Source: Candidatus Gastranaerophilales bacterium (lineage in GTDB: Bacteria > Cyanobacteriota > Vampirovibrionia > Gastranaerophilales > Gastranaerophilaceae). Taken from it: a DNA stretch of 64,000 nt. This document shows positions 18,215 through 27,143 of this stretch, in pieces; position 1 is the stretch's first letter, and every line of letters begins with the position of its first letter. The stretch spans positions 1-64,000 of the forward strand of contig CANQOQ010000008.1 of NCBI GenBank assembly GCA_947625495.1, in the 5' to 3' direction. The position numbers and the translations under genes are program-made. The notes below the pieces were generated by a model, which saw only the letters and a program-made list of their open reading frames with translations, had not been told where the DNA came from and ran no database searches.

Positions 18215-18896
18215 TTTTACCTAATGCCTCAATAATTTCAAAAGGTTTATTAAAAGTGGTATCAGCTTCATTTATGAGATAAGTTTTATCATCTCCATAC
18301 CCCCATAATGCACCTATACTGTATATTCCTGCTTCCTTTGCCGATTTTATGTCACTCTTTGCATCACCAATCATAACTGTCAGGGATTTTTTTAAGTCAT
18401 ACTTCTTTATTATATCCTCAATCATATCCTTTTTTGTTATATTAGTGCCAAATTTGTCAATAGTATAAATATCTTCAAAAAAATTCTCTGTTTTAAACTT
18501 CTTAATAAGCCTTATTGTAGGAATTTTAGGCTTTAAAGTGGCAATAAACAGTTTACATTCCCTCTCTTTTAAAAATGTTAAAACATCAAATATCCCGTTA
18601 TACATTACACTTATGTCATTAACATTGTAATCATAAAAACTTCTGAAATATGAAACTAACTCACATATTACATTTTCATCGGTTAAATCAGGTTTTAATA
18701 ATCTTATTATATCCTTTAAAGGAGGACCAATAACATCAGATGTAAATCTTTTTTCATCAGTATTTATACCTGCTTTATCAAAAGCTTTTTTAAGACAACT
18801 CAACACTTCTGAGGATGAATCTATAACGGTTCCGTCTAAATCAAAAATGAAATTTTTTATTTTACTTAAATCTAGAATTGATTTAAAACTATGCAT
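18207..18896 (-). CDS. HAD-superfamily phosphatase (phosphoglycolate-phosphatase-like)
   Basis: A 229-aa HAD subfamily I protein. It has motif I NFIFDLDGTVID, motif II LFIATLK, a Lys in NITKKD and motif IV MIGDAKSDIKSA. The ATG at 18896 overlaps the aldolase stop and has GGCGGAG upstream, favouring it over 18917. It probably removes a phosphate from a sugar or aldol intermediate. Both overlaps, with the aldolase upstream and the thiamine enzyme downstream, point to coupled translation and one pathway. Confidence 0.82.
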   Translation of the reverse strand: MHSFKSILDLSKIKNFIFDLDGTVIDSSSEVLSCLKKAFDKAGINTDEKRFTSDVIGPPLKDIIRLLKPDLTDENVICELVSYFRSFYDYNVNDISVMYNGIFDVLTFLKERECKLFIATLKPKIPTIRLIKKFKTENFFEDIYTIDKFGTNITKKDMIEDIIKKYDLKKSLTVMIGDAKSDIKSAKEAGIYSIGALWGYGDDKTYLINEADTTFNKPFEIIEALGKND

Positions 18897-19707
18897 AAAC
18901 TCCGCCGGCTTCTTCAATTAGTTTTTTATACCTTGATTCAAGCATATTTAATCTTTGTTCATCTTCTCTGAAAATCATACCGTAAAATTCACGTTTATTT
19001 CTCAGCCACATAAGTTCAAAACCGACAGCCTTTAATATTCCTTTGTCAGCTACGGGCGATTTTATAGCATTTTGAGCATCAAAAATAATTTTTCTTGTTT
19101 CAAATTTAGTTAAAGAATTAGCCGGCAATTTCTTAAAGAAAGGAAGAGAATGTGCAGAAACACCTCCGCCTATAATCATTTGTTTATTATATTTTAGCAT
19201 TTCCCTGCACATTATTTCCGCAATATTAAATATTTCGGGTGAGTTAATATCGTCTCTTGTCATTCCCATTGAACCGGTCATATCAACACGCCCCAATACA
19301 ATTCCTGTTATGTCGGAAAAATCCGTTGATGTTGTAATATCTCTCAAATTTCTGAATCCAGTTATTGTCTCTATATTTATTAAAAACTTTATATCTTTTC
19401 TTTCTTCTTCAGGAAATACAAACTTTGTAGCATTAACATATTTTTTAAGAGCATAAGGAGTCTCAATCATGGGTGCAACCAGACAATTAACACCTATTGT
19501 CCTTGCATCATACATATCTTTTACAGCTTCACCGCCTCCGATTTTAATTGTCAGTTCCAAACCGGATTTTGTTACTACTTCTTTTAACCTTAAAGCTTCT
19601 TCCAGCCTTGTTCCTTCAGCTTCAAATTCAGCCTTTACCCCAAGCACATAATGATTTTCTTTTAGGTCTTTTAATGTATCTACCATTTTCTTTTCTAAAT
19701 AGTTCAT
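18889..19707 (-). CDS. HpcH/HpaI-type aldolase/citrate-lyase family protein
   Basis: A 272-aa TIM-barrel protein of the class II pyruvate aldolase/citrate lyase beta family. Visible features are VLGVKAEFEAEGTR, KIGGGEAVKDM, NCLVAPMIET (metal-site strand), FLINIETITGF with the metal-binding Glu, and GIVLGRVDMTGSMG. Such enzymes make or break carbon bonds using pyruvate-like enolates. With the adjacent phosphatase and thiamine enzyme it may build a higher-carbon or branched sugar. The substrate cannot be read from the sequence. Confidence 0.75.
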   Translation of the reverse strand: MNYLEKKMVDTLKDLKENHYVLGVKAEFEAEGTRLEEALRLKEVVTKSGLELTIKIGGGEAVKDMYDARTIGVNCLVAPMIETPYALKKYVNATKFVFPEEERKDIKFLINIETITGFRNLRDITTSTDFSDITGIVLGRVDMTGSMGMTRDDINSPEIFNIAEIMCREMLKYNKQMIIGGGVSAHSLPFFKKLPANSLTKFETRKIIFDAQNAIKSPVADKGILKAVGFELMWLRNKREFYGMIFREDEQRLNMLESRYKKLIEEAGGVYA

Positions 19708-19721
19708 TAATATTCTCCAAA

Positions 19722-20609
19722 TTATTTATCATTCATTAATAACTGTTTATTAATATTGTCTTTTATACTTTCATAATATTTTATCAATTTTAAAACAGAA
19801 TCATCAATTTTAGTAAATTTTATATTTTTAATTTCTGTTTTTAATCTGTCATTACATCCCGTATAATTAAGCCCGTAGCCTTCATTTGCAATATTAATCG
19901 GAATATTTTTGCCTGATAATTCTTTTACGATTTCAGCCATCTGCTTAAGCTCAACAAAACAGTCAGGTGTAACATTATAAGACTTATATTTTGCATCATT
20001 TTCAATAAAATAATCCAAAATCGGCATTAAATCTTCCACAAATAAGTAGCTGAATCTCCTGTTTTGCCTCAAAGTTATCGGAAGATTATACATTGCCTTA
20101 CATATAGCATTAGAAATAAATCTTATTTCCCAATCTTCATATTTGCCGAAAATTCCGAATATATTCAAATCAACAAATCCGTCTAAGTTATTGATTAATT
20201 TTTGCACTACATATTTGCAATAGCTATGGTCATCTTTACCGAAATTTTTAAATATGTCGGTTTCTTTAACGTTAAAATTATCTTTACTTACATCATAAAC
20301 AGCACCCGAACCGAAATTTATAAACTTTTCATATTTATCCTTGTGTCTTTCAAGATTCATAAACATTCTGACATTTGAGTAGAATAAATTTGTAGGGTCT
20401 TTAGCGTTTCTGTGCCCCGGTTTTGTACCTGCGTGCAGCACTGCATAAAATATTTTATCTTTAAAATAATTATCAACACACTCCGTATCAATAAGATTTA
20501 ACTCTTTACTTGACGGAGTTATAAGTTCATACTTTTCATTAAGGAAACTTTCTTTGATATTTTTCCCTATAAAGCCGTTAGAACCTGTTAATAATATTCT
20601 TTTTTTCAT
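19722..20609 (-). CDS. NAD-dependent epimerase/dehydratase (SDR), sugar 4-reductase-like
   Basis: A 295-aa extended short-chain dehydrogenase. It shows ILLTGSNGFIGKNI (Rossmann GxxGxxG), VLHAGTKPG, NFGSGAVYD and YCKYVVQK (catalytic YxxxK). In place and type it matches reductases such as RfbJ or YerF that finish CDP-dideoxy sugars, or GDP-fucose synthase-like enzymes. The ATG overlaps the RfbH stop as TAATG, so translation is coupled to the C3-deoxygenase. Nucleotide specificity is not visible. Confidence 0.78.
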   Translation of the reverse strand: MKKRILLTGSNGFIGKNIKESFLNEKYELITPSSKELNLIDTECVDNYFKDKIFYAVLHAGTKPGHRNAKDPTNLFYSNVRMFMNLERHKDKYEKFINFGSGAVYDVSKDNFNVKETDIFKNFGKDDHSYCKYVVQKLINNLDGFVDLNIFGIFGKYEDWEIRFISNAICKAMYNLPITLRQNRRFSYLFVEDLMPILDYFIENDAKYKSYNVTPDCFVELKQMAEIVKELSGKNIPINIANEGYGLNYTGCNDRLKTEIKNIKFTKIDDSVLKLIKYYESIKDNINKQLLMNDK

Positions 20610-21964
20610 TAAATATTCTCTTTTATAAAATTATGAATGGTATCCGAAATTTTATTAATTTCAACTTCACCCAGTCTTGGGAAAACTCCGACCCAGAATG
20701 TATGGTTCATAATATAGTCGGTATTAGGCAGCATTTTATAGTGTTCTTCCGTAAGTTCATTTGATAATAACAGTGCAGAATCGTTTATTCTGAGCTGAAT
20801 TTTATTTTCAACAAACGATGGCTGGCGCAGTATATTACCTGCAAACAACTGTCTTGTACCCACAGAGTTTTTCTCCAAGTATTCAACCATTTGTTGTTTT
20901 GTAAATTTACAATTTTCTCTTAACGTAATCAAGAAACCGAACCAAGAAGGCTGAGCATTTTTATCAATTTCAGGCAATATCAAATAATTTGTTAAATCAG
21001 AGAGTTTTTGATATAAAAGGTTAAAGTTATCACGGCGTTTTTGAATAAAAGAATCAGCCTTTTTAAGCTGTGCAAGTCCGATTGCAGCCTGCCAGTCAGA
21101 AATTTTTAAATTATATCCAAGATGAGAGTATACATATTTATGGTCATAACCGAACGGTAATTTCCCAAACTGCTGTTCAAATCTGCAATTACATGTATTA
21201 TCATGCCCGGGTTCGCACCAACAGTCCCTGCCCCAATCTCTGAATGACTTCATTACCTTATTTAATAAAGGATTATTGGTAACAACAGCACCGCCTTCTC
21301 CCATTGTTATAAAATGTGCGGGATAAAAACTGAATGTACCAATATCGCCTATTGTTCCCGTTAATTTACTTTTGTATCTTGCACCCAGTGCATCACAGTT
21401 ATCTTCAATTAACCAGAGATTATATTTTTTGCAGAGTTCTTGTATCTTTTCTAAATTGTAAACATTACCCATTGTGTGAGCAAGCATTATAACTTTAGTT
21501 TTCGGAGTGATTGCTGCTTCAATTTTATTAACATCAATATTGCAGGTTCCTATCTCACAATCAATAAAGACTGGAACAAGACCGAGCAATATAATAGGAT
21601 TAATGGTTGTAGGAAACCCTGCCGCAACAGATATAACTTCATCACCTTTTTTTACCTGCCTGTCGCCAAGCTTATAAGAAGTTAATGCGGATAGTGCAAC
21701 CAAATTAGCACTTGAACCTGAATTTACGGTTAAACAATGCTGAACTCCCAAATATTTTGCAAATTCCTGCTCAAAATCATTATTAAATCTGCCGGCAGTA
21801 AGCCACATATCAAGTGAAGCATCTATCATATTTGAAAGTTCTTCAAATCCAAGCAGCTTCCCTGACGGCGGAATATATTTTAATTCTTTTTGGCTTCCGT
21901 ATACATTGTCATAATAAATTTTTGCAGCTTTTTTAACCAGATTCCTTAATAACTTTTCTTTCAT
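20609..21964 (-). CDS. rfbH: CDP-4-keto-6-deoxyglucose-3-dehydrase, [2Fe-2S] PMP enzyme (RfbH/E1)
   Basis: 451 aa from ATG 21964, which has GAGAGGCGAA upstream (an ATG at 21976 adds four residues). The protein belongs to the DegT aminotransferase fold but has His in place of the PLP lysine (FYPAHFITMGEGG, H217), the hallmark of E1. The iron-sulphur set C-X57-C-X1-C-X7-C is exact: C190 in EDNCDALG, then C248, C250 and C258 in RDCWCEPGHDNTC. It removes the C3 hydroxyl of CDP-4-keto-6-deoxyglucose. Partner reductase RfbI and dehydratase RfbG are not in the window. Confidence 0.92.
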   Translation of the reverse strand: MKEKLLRNLVKKAAKIYYDNVYGSQKELKYIPPSGKLLGFEELSNMIDASLDMWLTAGRFNNDFEQEFAKYLGVQHCLTVNSGSSANLVALSALTSYKLGDRQVKKGDEVISVAAGFPTTINPIILLGLVPVFIDCEIGTCNIDVNKIEAAITPKTKVIMLAHTMGNVYNLEKIQELCKKYNLWLIEDNCDALGARYKSKLTGTIGDIGTFSFYPAHFITMGEGGAVVTNNPLLNKVMKSFRDWGRDCWCEPGHDNTCNCRFEQQFGKLPFGYDHKYVYSHLGYNLKISDWQAAIGLAQLKKADSFIQKRRDNFNLLYQKLSDLTNYLILPEIDKNAQPSWFGFLITLRENCKFTKQQMVEYLEKNSVGTRQLFAGNILRQPSFVENKIQLRINDSALLLSNELTEEHYKMLPNTDYIMNHTFWVGVFPRLGEVEINKISDTIHNFIKENI

Positions 21965-21979
21965 TTCGCCTCTCATACC

Positions 21980-23230
21980 CTACAATATATATCTTAAATC
22001 AAAAATATTTTTTTTGCTGAAAATGTTTTTATTTTCTTTAAATTCCTTCCATCCCGTAGCTATAACAACAGTATCAGAAGCATTCACTGCTTCATTTAAT
22101 GACTTTGAATATTTTATGGGAAGATTATAAGTCTTATCAAATAAATCATTTGCAATAGGGTCATAGGCTGTAATATTTTTATAACCAGCTTCAAGAAGCA
22201 GTTTAATAATTTCTAAAGCGGGAGTCTGTCTTATATCATCAGATTCAGGCTTAAATGACAACCCTAAAACAGTAATATTTTTATCAGTCGAAACTGTTTT
22301 TTTAATTTTATCTATCCAATGCGGTTTTATTTCCGAATTAACTTTTAAAACACTGTCAAGTATTTTTGCATCATAATTATATTCTTTAGCCTTTTGAACA
22401 AGAGCTTGAGTATCTTTAGGCAAACAGTAGCCGCCGAAACCACACCCGGGGTATGCGTATGATTGCATATTGGCAGGATTCCCGAACCACCTCTTATCTT
22501 CATGGAATATTTTAAATGCGGATTTTATATCAATTCCGCCGATTGAATCCGCTATCATAGACATTTCGTTTGCATAGCTTATTAATGTTGAAAGGAATGT
22601 ATTTGAAAGATATTTGATAAATTCACCCGTATTTAATGTCACAAAATGTATTGGCACGTTAAATTTTGAATATATTTCGCTCATTACTTTTTTTGTATAT
22701 TCGTCATCGGTTCCGATTACAATTCTGTCGGGATTAATGAAATCATCCCAGGCATGACCTTCTCTTAAAAATTCGGGATTATTCGCAACAAATACATCTT
22801 CGCCTGTTTTAAAGCCCATATTCTCTATAAAAGGGATTATTTCATTTCTTGTTGTTGATGGAGGAATAGTTGATTTAGTTATAATAATTTTTTTATCAGA
22901 CTTGTCCGAAGCTTTTAAAATCGACTCCAGAGCGGATTTTATATATTTTAAATCAGCTCTTCCCTTATCATCAGACGGCGTACCAACACACATAATAATT
23001 ACTTTAGAGTTTTTAACCGCCTCTTCAACTGATGAAGCGAGTATAAAATTATTATTAAGGTTTTTATCAAGTACTTCATCCAATCCTTTTTCAAAAAAAG
23101 GAATTTTTTTATTTTGAATTAAATTCATTTTTTCTTTATTTATATCAAACCCGTAGACTTTAAGACCTTTTTCACTAAACCCTAAAGCCGTAGTTAATCC
23201 TACGAAACCAAGCCCTATAACGGTAATCAT
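21980..23230 (-). CDS. ugd: UDP-glucose 6-dehydrogenase
   Basis: 416 aa. It has the N-terminal NAD fold (ITVIGLGFVGLTTALGFS), IMCVGTPSDDKG, KSTIPPSTT, NPEFLREGHAWDDF, the catalytic Cys in GCGFGGYCLPKD and the C-terminal LGLSFKPESDDIRQTPA. It oxidises UDP-glucose to UDP-glucuronate. The start overlaps the stop of the upstream epimerase gene as TAATG. UDP-glucuronate is the substrate of the decarboxylase-like neighbour. Confidence 0.9.
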   Translation of the reverse strand: MITVIGLGFVGLTTALGFSEKGLKVYGFDINKEKMNLIQNKKIPFFEKGLDEVLDKNLNNNFILASSVEEAVKNSKVIIMCVGTPSDDKGRADLKYIKSALESILKASDKSDKKIIITKSTIPPSTTRNEIIPFIENMGFKTGEDVFVANNPEFLREGHAWDDFINPDRIVIGTDDEYTKKVMSEIYSKFNVPIHFVTLNTGEFIKYLSNTFLSTLISYANEMSMIADSIGGIDIKSAFKIFHEDKRWFGNPANMQSYAYPGCGFGGYCLPKDTQALVQKAKEYNYDAKILDSVLKVNSEIKPHWIDKIKKTVSTDKNITVLGLSFKPESDDIRQTPALEIIKLLLEAGYKNITAYDPIANDLFDKTYNLPIKYSKSLNEAVNASDTVVIATGWKEFKENKNIFSKKNIFDLRYIL

Positions 23231-24306
23231 TATTTCAAACCCTCCTCATTTATATATTGAAGAAATCTTTCTACACCTTCTTCAACAAAAACTTTAGGAT
23301 TGTAATTTAATTTAGCTTTAGCCTTATCAATAACAGGACATCTGCGGTTCGGATTATCAGTTAAATAATTATTTTCTTCGGACTTTTGATACTGCACCGT
23401 CCCTGAGTAATTAAATAACTTTTTAGCAGCTTTTTCATAAATTTTTGCAAGTTCAAGTATTGAGATTTCAGGTTCTGCAATACCGATATTAAACACATCA
23501 AATTTGCCGTATAAAAGAACTTTTAAATAACCTGTTATTGCATCTGATATATAACAGAAAGTTCTTGTAGGCTTTCCGTCTGAAAGTATTACGATATCCT
23601 GATTATTAATTACCGCTTTTGCAAAATCGGCAGGAACTCTTTTGTCGCCCAATTTCATGCCGGGGCCATAGTTATTAAAAGGTCTTGCCATCATTATGGG
23701 AAGATTATACTCTTTAGAATATTCATAACATATAGTTTCACCGAATCTTTTTGACTCATCATAGCAAGCCCTCGGGCCTATTGTATTAACATTACCTCTA
23801 TAGGTTTCAGGCGTGGGGATATTTTCCGGAGTCGGATCACCATATACCTCAGAACTTGAAAAGAATAAAAATCCTCTTAAAGATGTGTCTTTGTAGTCAT
23901 CTAAAAGTCTTTTTAATCCCCAGATATTAGCCTCAAGTGTTTTAATCGGATATTTTCTGTAAAATACGGGAGAGGCTATTGAAGCCATGTGTATTACAAA
24001 TGAATCCGACTTATCTCTTTGAATTTTTGATAAATCACCGTCAATAATATCAAATTCTTTTAACTGAATTTTGCCGTCTTTTACTATTTCATTAAGCCAA
24101 TGAGGTTTTCCTACCTGAAAATTATCAACCGCAACAATTGATTTTATACCTAAATCTTCTTTATATCTGTTAAAGAAATGCAGAAAATAATAACCTAAGA
24201 ACCCGCAGCAGCCTGTTATAAATATGTTTGAATTTTTAAACTTTACCGACTCGGATTTAATATCCTCGTAAATCTTTTCTAAATCTTGTTTTAAAATAGA
24301 ATTCAT
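23230..24306 (-). CDS. NAD-dependent sugar dehydratase, UDP-glucuronate-decarboxylase-like
   Basis: A 358-aa extended SDR: NIFITGCCGFLGYYF, HMASIASPVFYRKYP, FFSSSEVYGDP and YDESKRFGE (YxxxK), then RPFNNYGPGM. The ASIASP..Y..P pattern and the adjacent UDP-glucose dehydrogenase favour UDP-xylose (or 4-keto-arabinose) synthesis. A CDP-glucose 4,6-dehydratase role is less likely, because RfbG has a different N-terminal signature. The 30-residue N-terminal extension before the Rossmann fold is unusual. Confidence 0.75.
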   Translation of the reverse strand: MNSILKQDLEKIYEDIKSESVKFKNSNIFITGCCGFLGYYFLHFFNRYKEDLGIKSIVAVDNFQVGKPHWLNEIVKDGKIQLKEFDIIDGDLSKIQRDKSDSFVIHMASIASPVFYRKYPIKTLEANIWGLKRLLDDYKDTSLRGFLFFSSSEVYGDPTPENIPTPETYRGNVNTIGPRACYDESKRFGETICYEYSKEYNLPIMMARPFNNYGPGMKLGDKRVPADFAKAVINNQDIVILSDGKPTRTFCYISDAITGYLKVLLYGKFDVFNIGIAEPEISILELAKIYEKAAKKLFNYSGTVQYQKSEENNYLTDNPNRRCPVIDKAKAKLNYNPKVFVEEGVERFLQYINEEGLK

Positions 24307-24352
24307 TTTCTCTCCTTATATGAAAATCTCAAAAATTTTATGGTAAAAGATA

Positions 24353-25129
24353 CTAGAGCCAAACAGCCCAGGGCGCTTTTTTTTCAACCCATAATTTTTC
24401 CAGCTCGGTCTTTTCTCTTAGTGTATCCATTGGTTTCCAAAAACCACTGTGTTTATATGCGTGAAGTTTATTTAATTTAGCAACCGTTTCCAATGGCTCA
24501 CGTTCAAATATTACGTTGTCACCGTCAGGTATATAATCAAATATTTCAGGTTCACATACAAAAAATCCGCCATTTATCCAGGACTCTTCGCCTTTTGGTT
24601 TTTCCATAAAAGATGTAATCATATTATTATCTTTTATAACCAGCGCACCAAACCTGCCCGACAATTGAACAGCTGTCATTGTAACTATTTTCCCTGATTG
24701 TTTATGAGAATATAAAAGGTCTTTAATATTAACATCCGCAACACCGTCGCCGTATGTAAGCATAAAAGGTTCATTACCTATATAGTCTTTTGCCTTTTTT
24801 ATCCTTCCTCCGGTCATAGTGTCTTGTCCTGTATAAAGCATTGTAACTTTCCAGGGTTCATGTCTGGTTTTGTGTATTTCTACGGTATTATTTGCCATAT
24901 CAACCGTTATATCAGAATACCTGTTATAGTAATTAACAAAATAATCTTTTATAATATGTGATTTATATCCCGTTAATACAATAAAGTCATTAAACCCATA
25001 ATAAGAATATATCTTCATTATATGCCATAAAATAGGTTTATCGCCAACCTCTACCATTGGTTTGGGAATTAGTCTTGTTTCTTCTGACAACCTCGTGCCT
25101 AAACCGCCCGCAAGAATTACAACTTTCAA
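24353..25129 (-). CDS. rfbF: Glucose-1-phosphate cytidylyltransferase (RfbF)
   Basis: 258 aa, starting at TTG 25129 with GGAG six nt upstream. It contains LAGGLGTRLSEETRLIPKPM (nucleotide binding), YGDGVADVN and HSGFWKPMDTLREK, all typical of RfbF. It makes CDP-glucose from glucose-1-phosphate and CTP and so commits the cluster to CDP-linked deoxysugars. Together with the RfbH gene it defines the pathway; no rfbG is seen between them. Confidence 0.92.
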   Translation of the reverse strand: MKVVILAGGLGTRLSEETRLIPKPMVEVGDKPILWHIMKIYSYYGFNDFIVLTGYKSHIIKDYFVNYYNRYSDITVDMANNTVEIHKTRHEPWKVTMLYTGQDTMTGGRIKKAKDYIGNEPFMLTYGDGVADVNIKDLLYSHKQSGKIVTMTAVQLSGRFGALVIKDNNMITSFMEKPKGEESWINGGFFVCEPEIFDYIPDGDNVIFEREPLETVAKLNKLHAYKHSGFWKPMDTLREKTELEKLWVEKKAPWAVWL

Positions 25130-25173
25130 CTCTGACTCCTTTTTCTATTTTGTAATTATATCAAGAACATTGT

Positions 25174-26364
25174 TCATGAACATAACTGCGGTAATAATTC
25201 TTCATAAGAATTATCAGAAATTACAAATTCCCTTATTATATCTTTATTTATATATGGTAAATTTTTTAATGAGAATCCTTTTAATACATACTCTGACGTA
25301 ATATCATCGAATAAATGCCTGTTAGAAAATTCCGTATATAAAATATCCATAGGGACATTTGTCTGCAATAAAAATTCAACAAGCCCGCTTCTTAATGCAA
25401 CAATTTTCTTTGCAAGCTCTGCCAGTACAAATGCTTCTTTATAGGATAAATCAATACTTTTATATTCCCCTCCCGAAAAAATATTCTTGCCGTCTGTCAG
25501 ATTTACATATATATCATACCCAAGCTCTTTATATTTATTTATTAAGTTTCTCCAAAAATTTTCAGGTAAATTTCTGCAGGAATTTGCCTCGGGTGAAACA
25601 AATATAAAATTATTTATGTTTAAACCTGTTTGTTTTACTTTTTCGTATACTGATTTTCTTATATCTTCAGATATAACAACTTTTCTCATCTCAATTTCGG
25701 AATCTCTTATGTTTAAACGCTCTTTTATTGCTTTAAAATAATTTAAATCTTCATTCTTTTTATGCAGTTCATTGTCAATTCTTTTAAAATGACTGTGCTG
25801 AAATACCATATAAAAATTTATTCCGTCATAATTAAACTTATCCGCATTAATATTTTTTCTGAGTTTCTTTCTGAATATATAAGGTATTTCGGGGCATATT
25901 GTTTCAATTAAGTCTATATGATATTTTTTTGTTGCAACAAGCAGAACTTTTTTTGAAACGTTTTTTTTCATATAGGCATTTAAGAAATAAACTAAAAACA
26001 GATATATCTCTCCGCTGTTTGCATCAAGTATGTATACATCATCATATCTTTCTTTAACACCTTTTAAATAATGCTTTTTATAAAAATATGCGAGCTTAAG
26101 TCTTTTAATTGGTATCCCCGTAAAATACCATACATATTCATTATCGTTTAATACCCTCTTTATAAAAGACTTACCTGCAATTTTTACTTCTTTTTCAATA
26201 TGATATTCATAATTATCACTGACTTTAGAAGTTGAAATAAAACCGTTCAAAAAATTTTGAGTCCTATTTCCTGTTTTGTAGTCAGAATACTGCTCATATA
26301 TAGTCAGTCCGAGTATTTTAGATTCTCTTCTGTTCTCTGATTTTATATACTCATAAATTTTCAT
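25174..26364 (-). CDS. Probable glycosyltransferase, GT9/heptosyltransferase-like
   Basis: 396 aa, not clearly assigned. The C-terminal half (about 250-380) reads FIFVSPEANSCRNLPENFW, GYDIYVNLTDG and AELAKKIVALRSGLVEFL, as in the donor-binding domain of GT-B enzymes of the ADP-heptose transferase group. The N-terminal half is divergent and positively charged, typical for membrane-proximal glycosyltransferases. The gene overlaps the upstream HAD gene by 1 nt (TAATG). It is likely to add a core or O-chain sugar. Confidence 0.55.
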   Translation of the reverse strand: MKIYEYIKSENRRESKILGLTIYEQYSDYKTGNRTQNFLNGFISTSKVSDNYEYHIEKEVKIAGKSFIKRVLNDNEYVWYFTGIPIKRLKLAYFYKKHYLKGVKERYDDVYILDANSGEIYLFLVYFLNAYMKKNVSKKVLLVATKKYHIDLIETICPEIPYIFRKKLRKNINADKFNYDGINFYMVFQHSHFKRIDNELHKKNEDLNYFKAIKERLNIRDSEIEMRKVVISEDIRKSVYEKVKQTGLNINNFIFVSPEANSCRNLPENFWRNLINKYKELGYDIYVNLTDGKNIFSGGEYKSIDLSYKEAFVLAELAKKIVALRSGLVEFLLQTNVPMDILYTEFSNRHLFDDITSEYVLKGFSLKNLPYINKDIIREFVISDNSYEELLPQLCS

Positions 26365-26732
26365 TAAATATCCTTGTTTATATGATATTCTATACTTAAT
26401 TTGTCATCTCTTTTTTTATTAACAGCATAAGCAGTATTTAATCCCGAAGGTTTCCTGTCATTTATTAAAATTCTCTCACCTACAGGCATTTCCGATAAAA
26501 GATAATCATATCTTATTTGATTTTCTTTTAAAAATACTTTTAAATCCTCTAAATACTTATCTTCTCGTGCCGTTAATAATATTACTTTATCATCATCTGA
26601 AAGAGAAGAAAAAAAGTCAATTACCCCGTCAAGCAATGTATCATAACCGTCAATTAAATAACCGTTGTGCTTTACAATGGTTCCATCCACATCTATAATC
26701 CATGTCTTATTTAACGGCGAAAATTCAAACAT
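26364..26732 (-). CDS. Small HAD-like phosphatase, first gene of the glycan cluster
   Basis: A 122-aa minimal HAD protein without a cap: TWIIDVDGTIVKHNG (D14, D16), VILLTAR and GERILINDRKPSGLNTAY. Similar small proteins occur in capsule and O-antigen clusters and are thought to act on sugar phosphates. The start is supported by CGGAGTAGTTT before the ATG at 26732. It is the 5' end of a minus-strand run of genes reaching 10230. Confidence 0.75.
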   Translation of the reverse strand: MFEFSPLNKTWIIDVDGTIVKHNGYLIDGYDTLLDGVIDFFSSLSDDDKVILLTAREDKYLEDLKVFLKENQIRYDYLLSEMPVGERILINDRKPSGLNTAYAVNKKRDDKLSIEYHINKDI

Positions 26733-26824
26733 AAACTACTCCGATTTTTATGTTTTAACAATCAAAATAATAATATAAATAATACAAAATATACAGACCA
26801 TAGAATAAAATTACTAAATAAAAA

Positions 26825-26896
26825 TGGGCCCGGTAGGATTCGAACCTACGACCAAAGGATTATGAGTCCTCTGCGCTACCGCTGCGCCACAAGCCC
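26825..26896 (-). tRNA. tRNA with CAU anticodon (tRNA-Met, possibly tRNA-Ile2)
   Basis: A 72-nt cloverleaf on the minus strand. The acceptor GGGCTTG pairs with CGGGCCC through three G-U/G-C swaps. The D-arm is GCGCAGCGGTAGCGC, the anticodon loop is CTCATAA (CAU) and the T-arm is GTAGGTTCGAATCCTAC. No CCA is encoded. Elongator Met and lysidine-modified Ile2 cannot be told apart by eye. Confidence 0.9.
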
Positions 26897-27097
26897 TTGT
26901 ATTTTATATTTAGGACTTATGCTGCGGTAGCTCCTGCGCTACCTACCTCTCGTCGAAAACATTCAGTTTTCTCCTCGGCAGAGTGCCACAAGCCCTTGTA
27001 TTTTATATTTAGGACTTATGCTGCGGTAGCTCCTGCGCTACCTACCTCTCGTCGAAAACATTCAGTTTTCTCCTCGGCAGAGTGCCACAAGCCCTTG
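26886..27097. repeat. 99-bp tandem repeat carrying the 5' end of the tRNA
   Basis: Two identical 99-bp units (26886-26984, 26985-27083) and a third partial copy (27084-27097). Each begins with GCCACAAGCCC, the first 11 nt of the tRNA gene read on the + strand. Each unit is richer in G+C than its surroundings and holds two hairpins in the minus-strand sense, GAAAAC/GTTTTC and GGTAGC/GCTACC. The units lie directly upstream of the tRNA in its transcription direction. The 117-aa ORF across them is a by-product of the 33-codon period. Confidence 0.9.
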
Positions 27098-27143
27098 AAC
27101 AAACATAGAATAACATCAATAATTTTTATCGTCAAGTATATAA

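Noticed and set aside
23230-24306. RfbG (CDP-glucose 4,6-dehydratase) as the identity of the SDR gene
   Set aside because: The motif order and the adjacent UDP-glucose dehydrogenase fit a UDP-glucuronate decarboxylase better. RfbG has a different N-terminal pattern.
26886-27097. CRISPR array
   Set aside because: The units are directly joined with no spacers, are 99 bp long and only two full copies exist. No cas genes are near.
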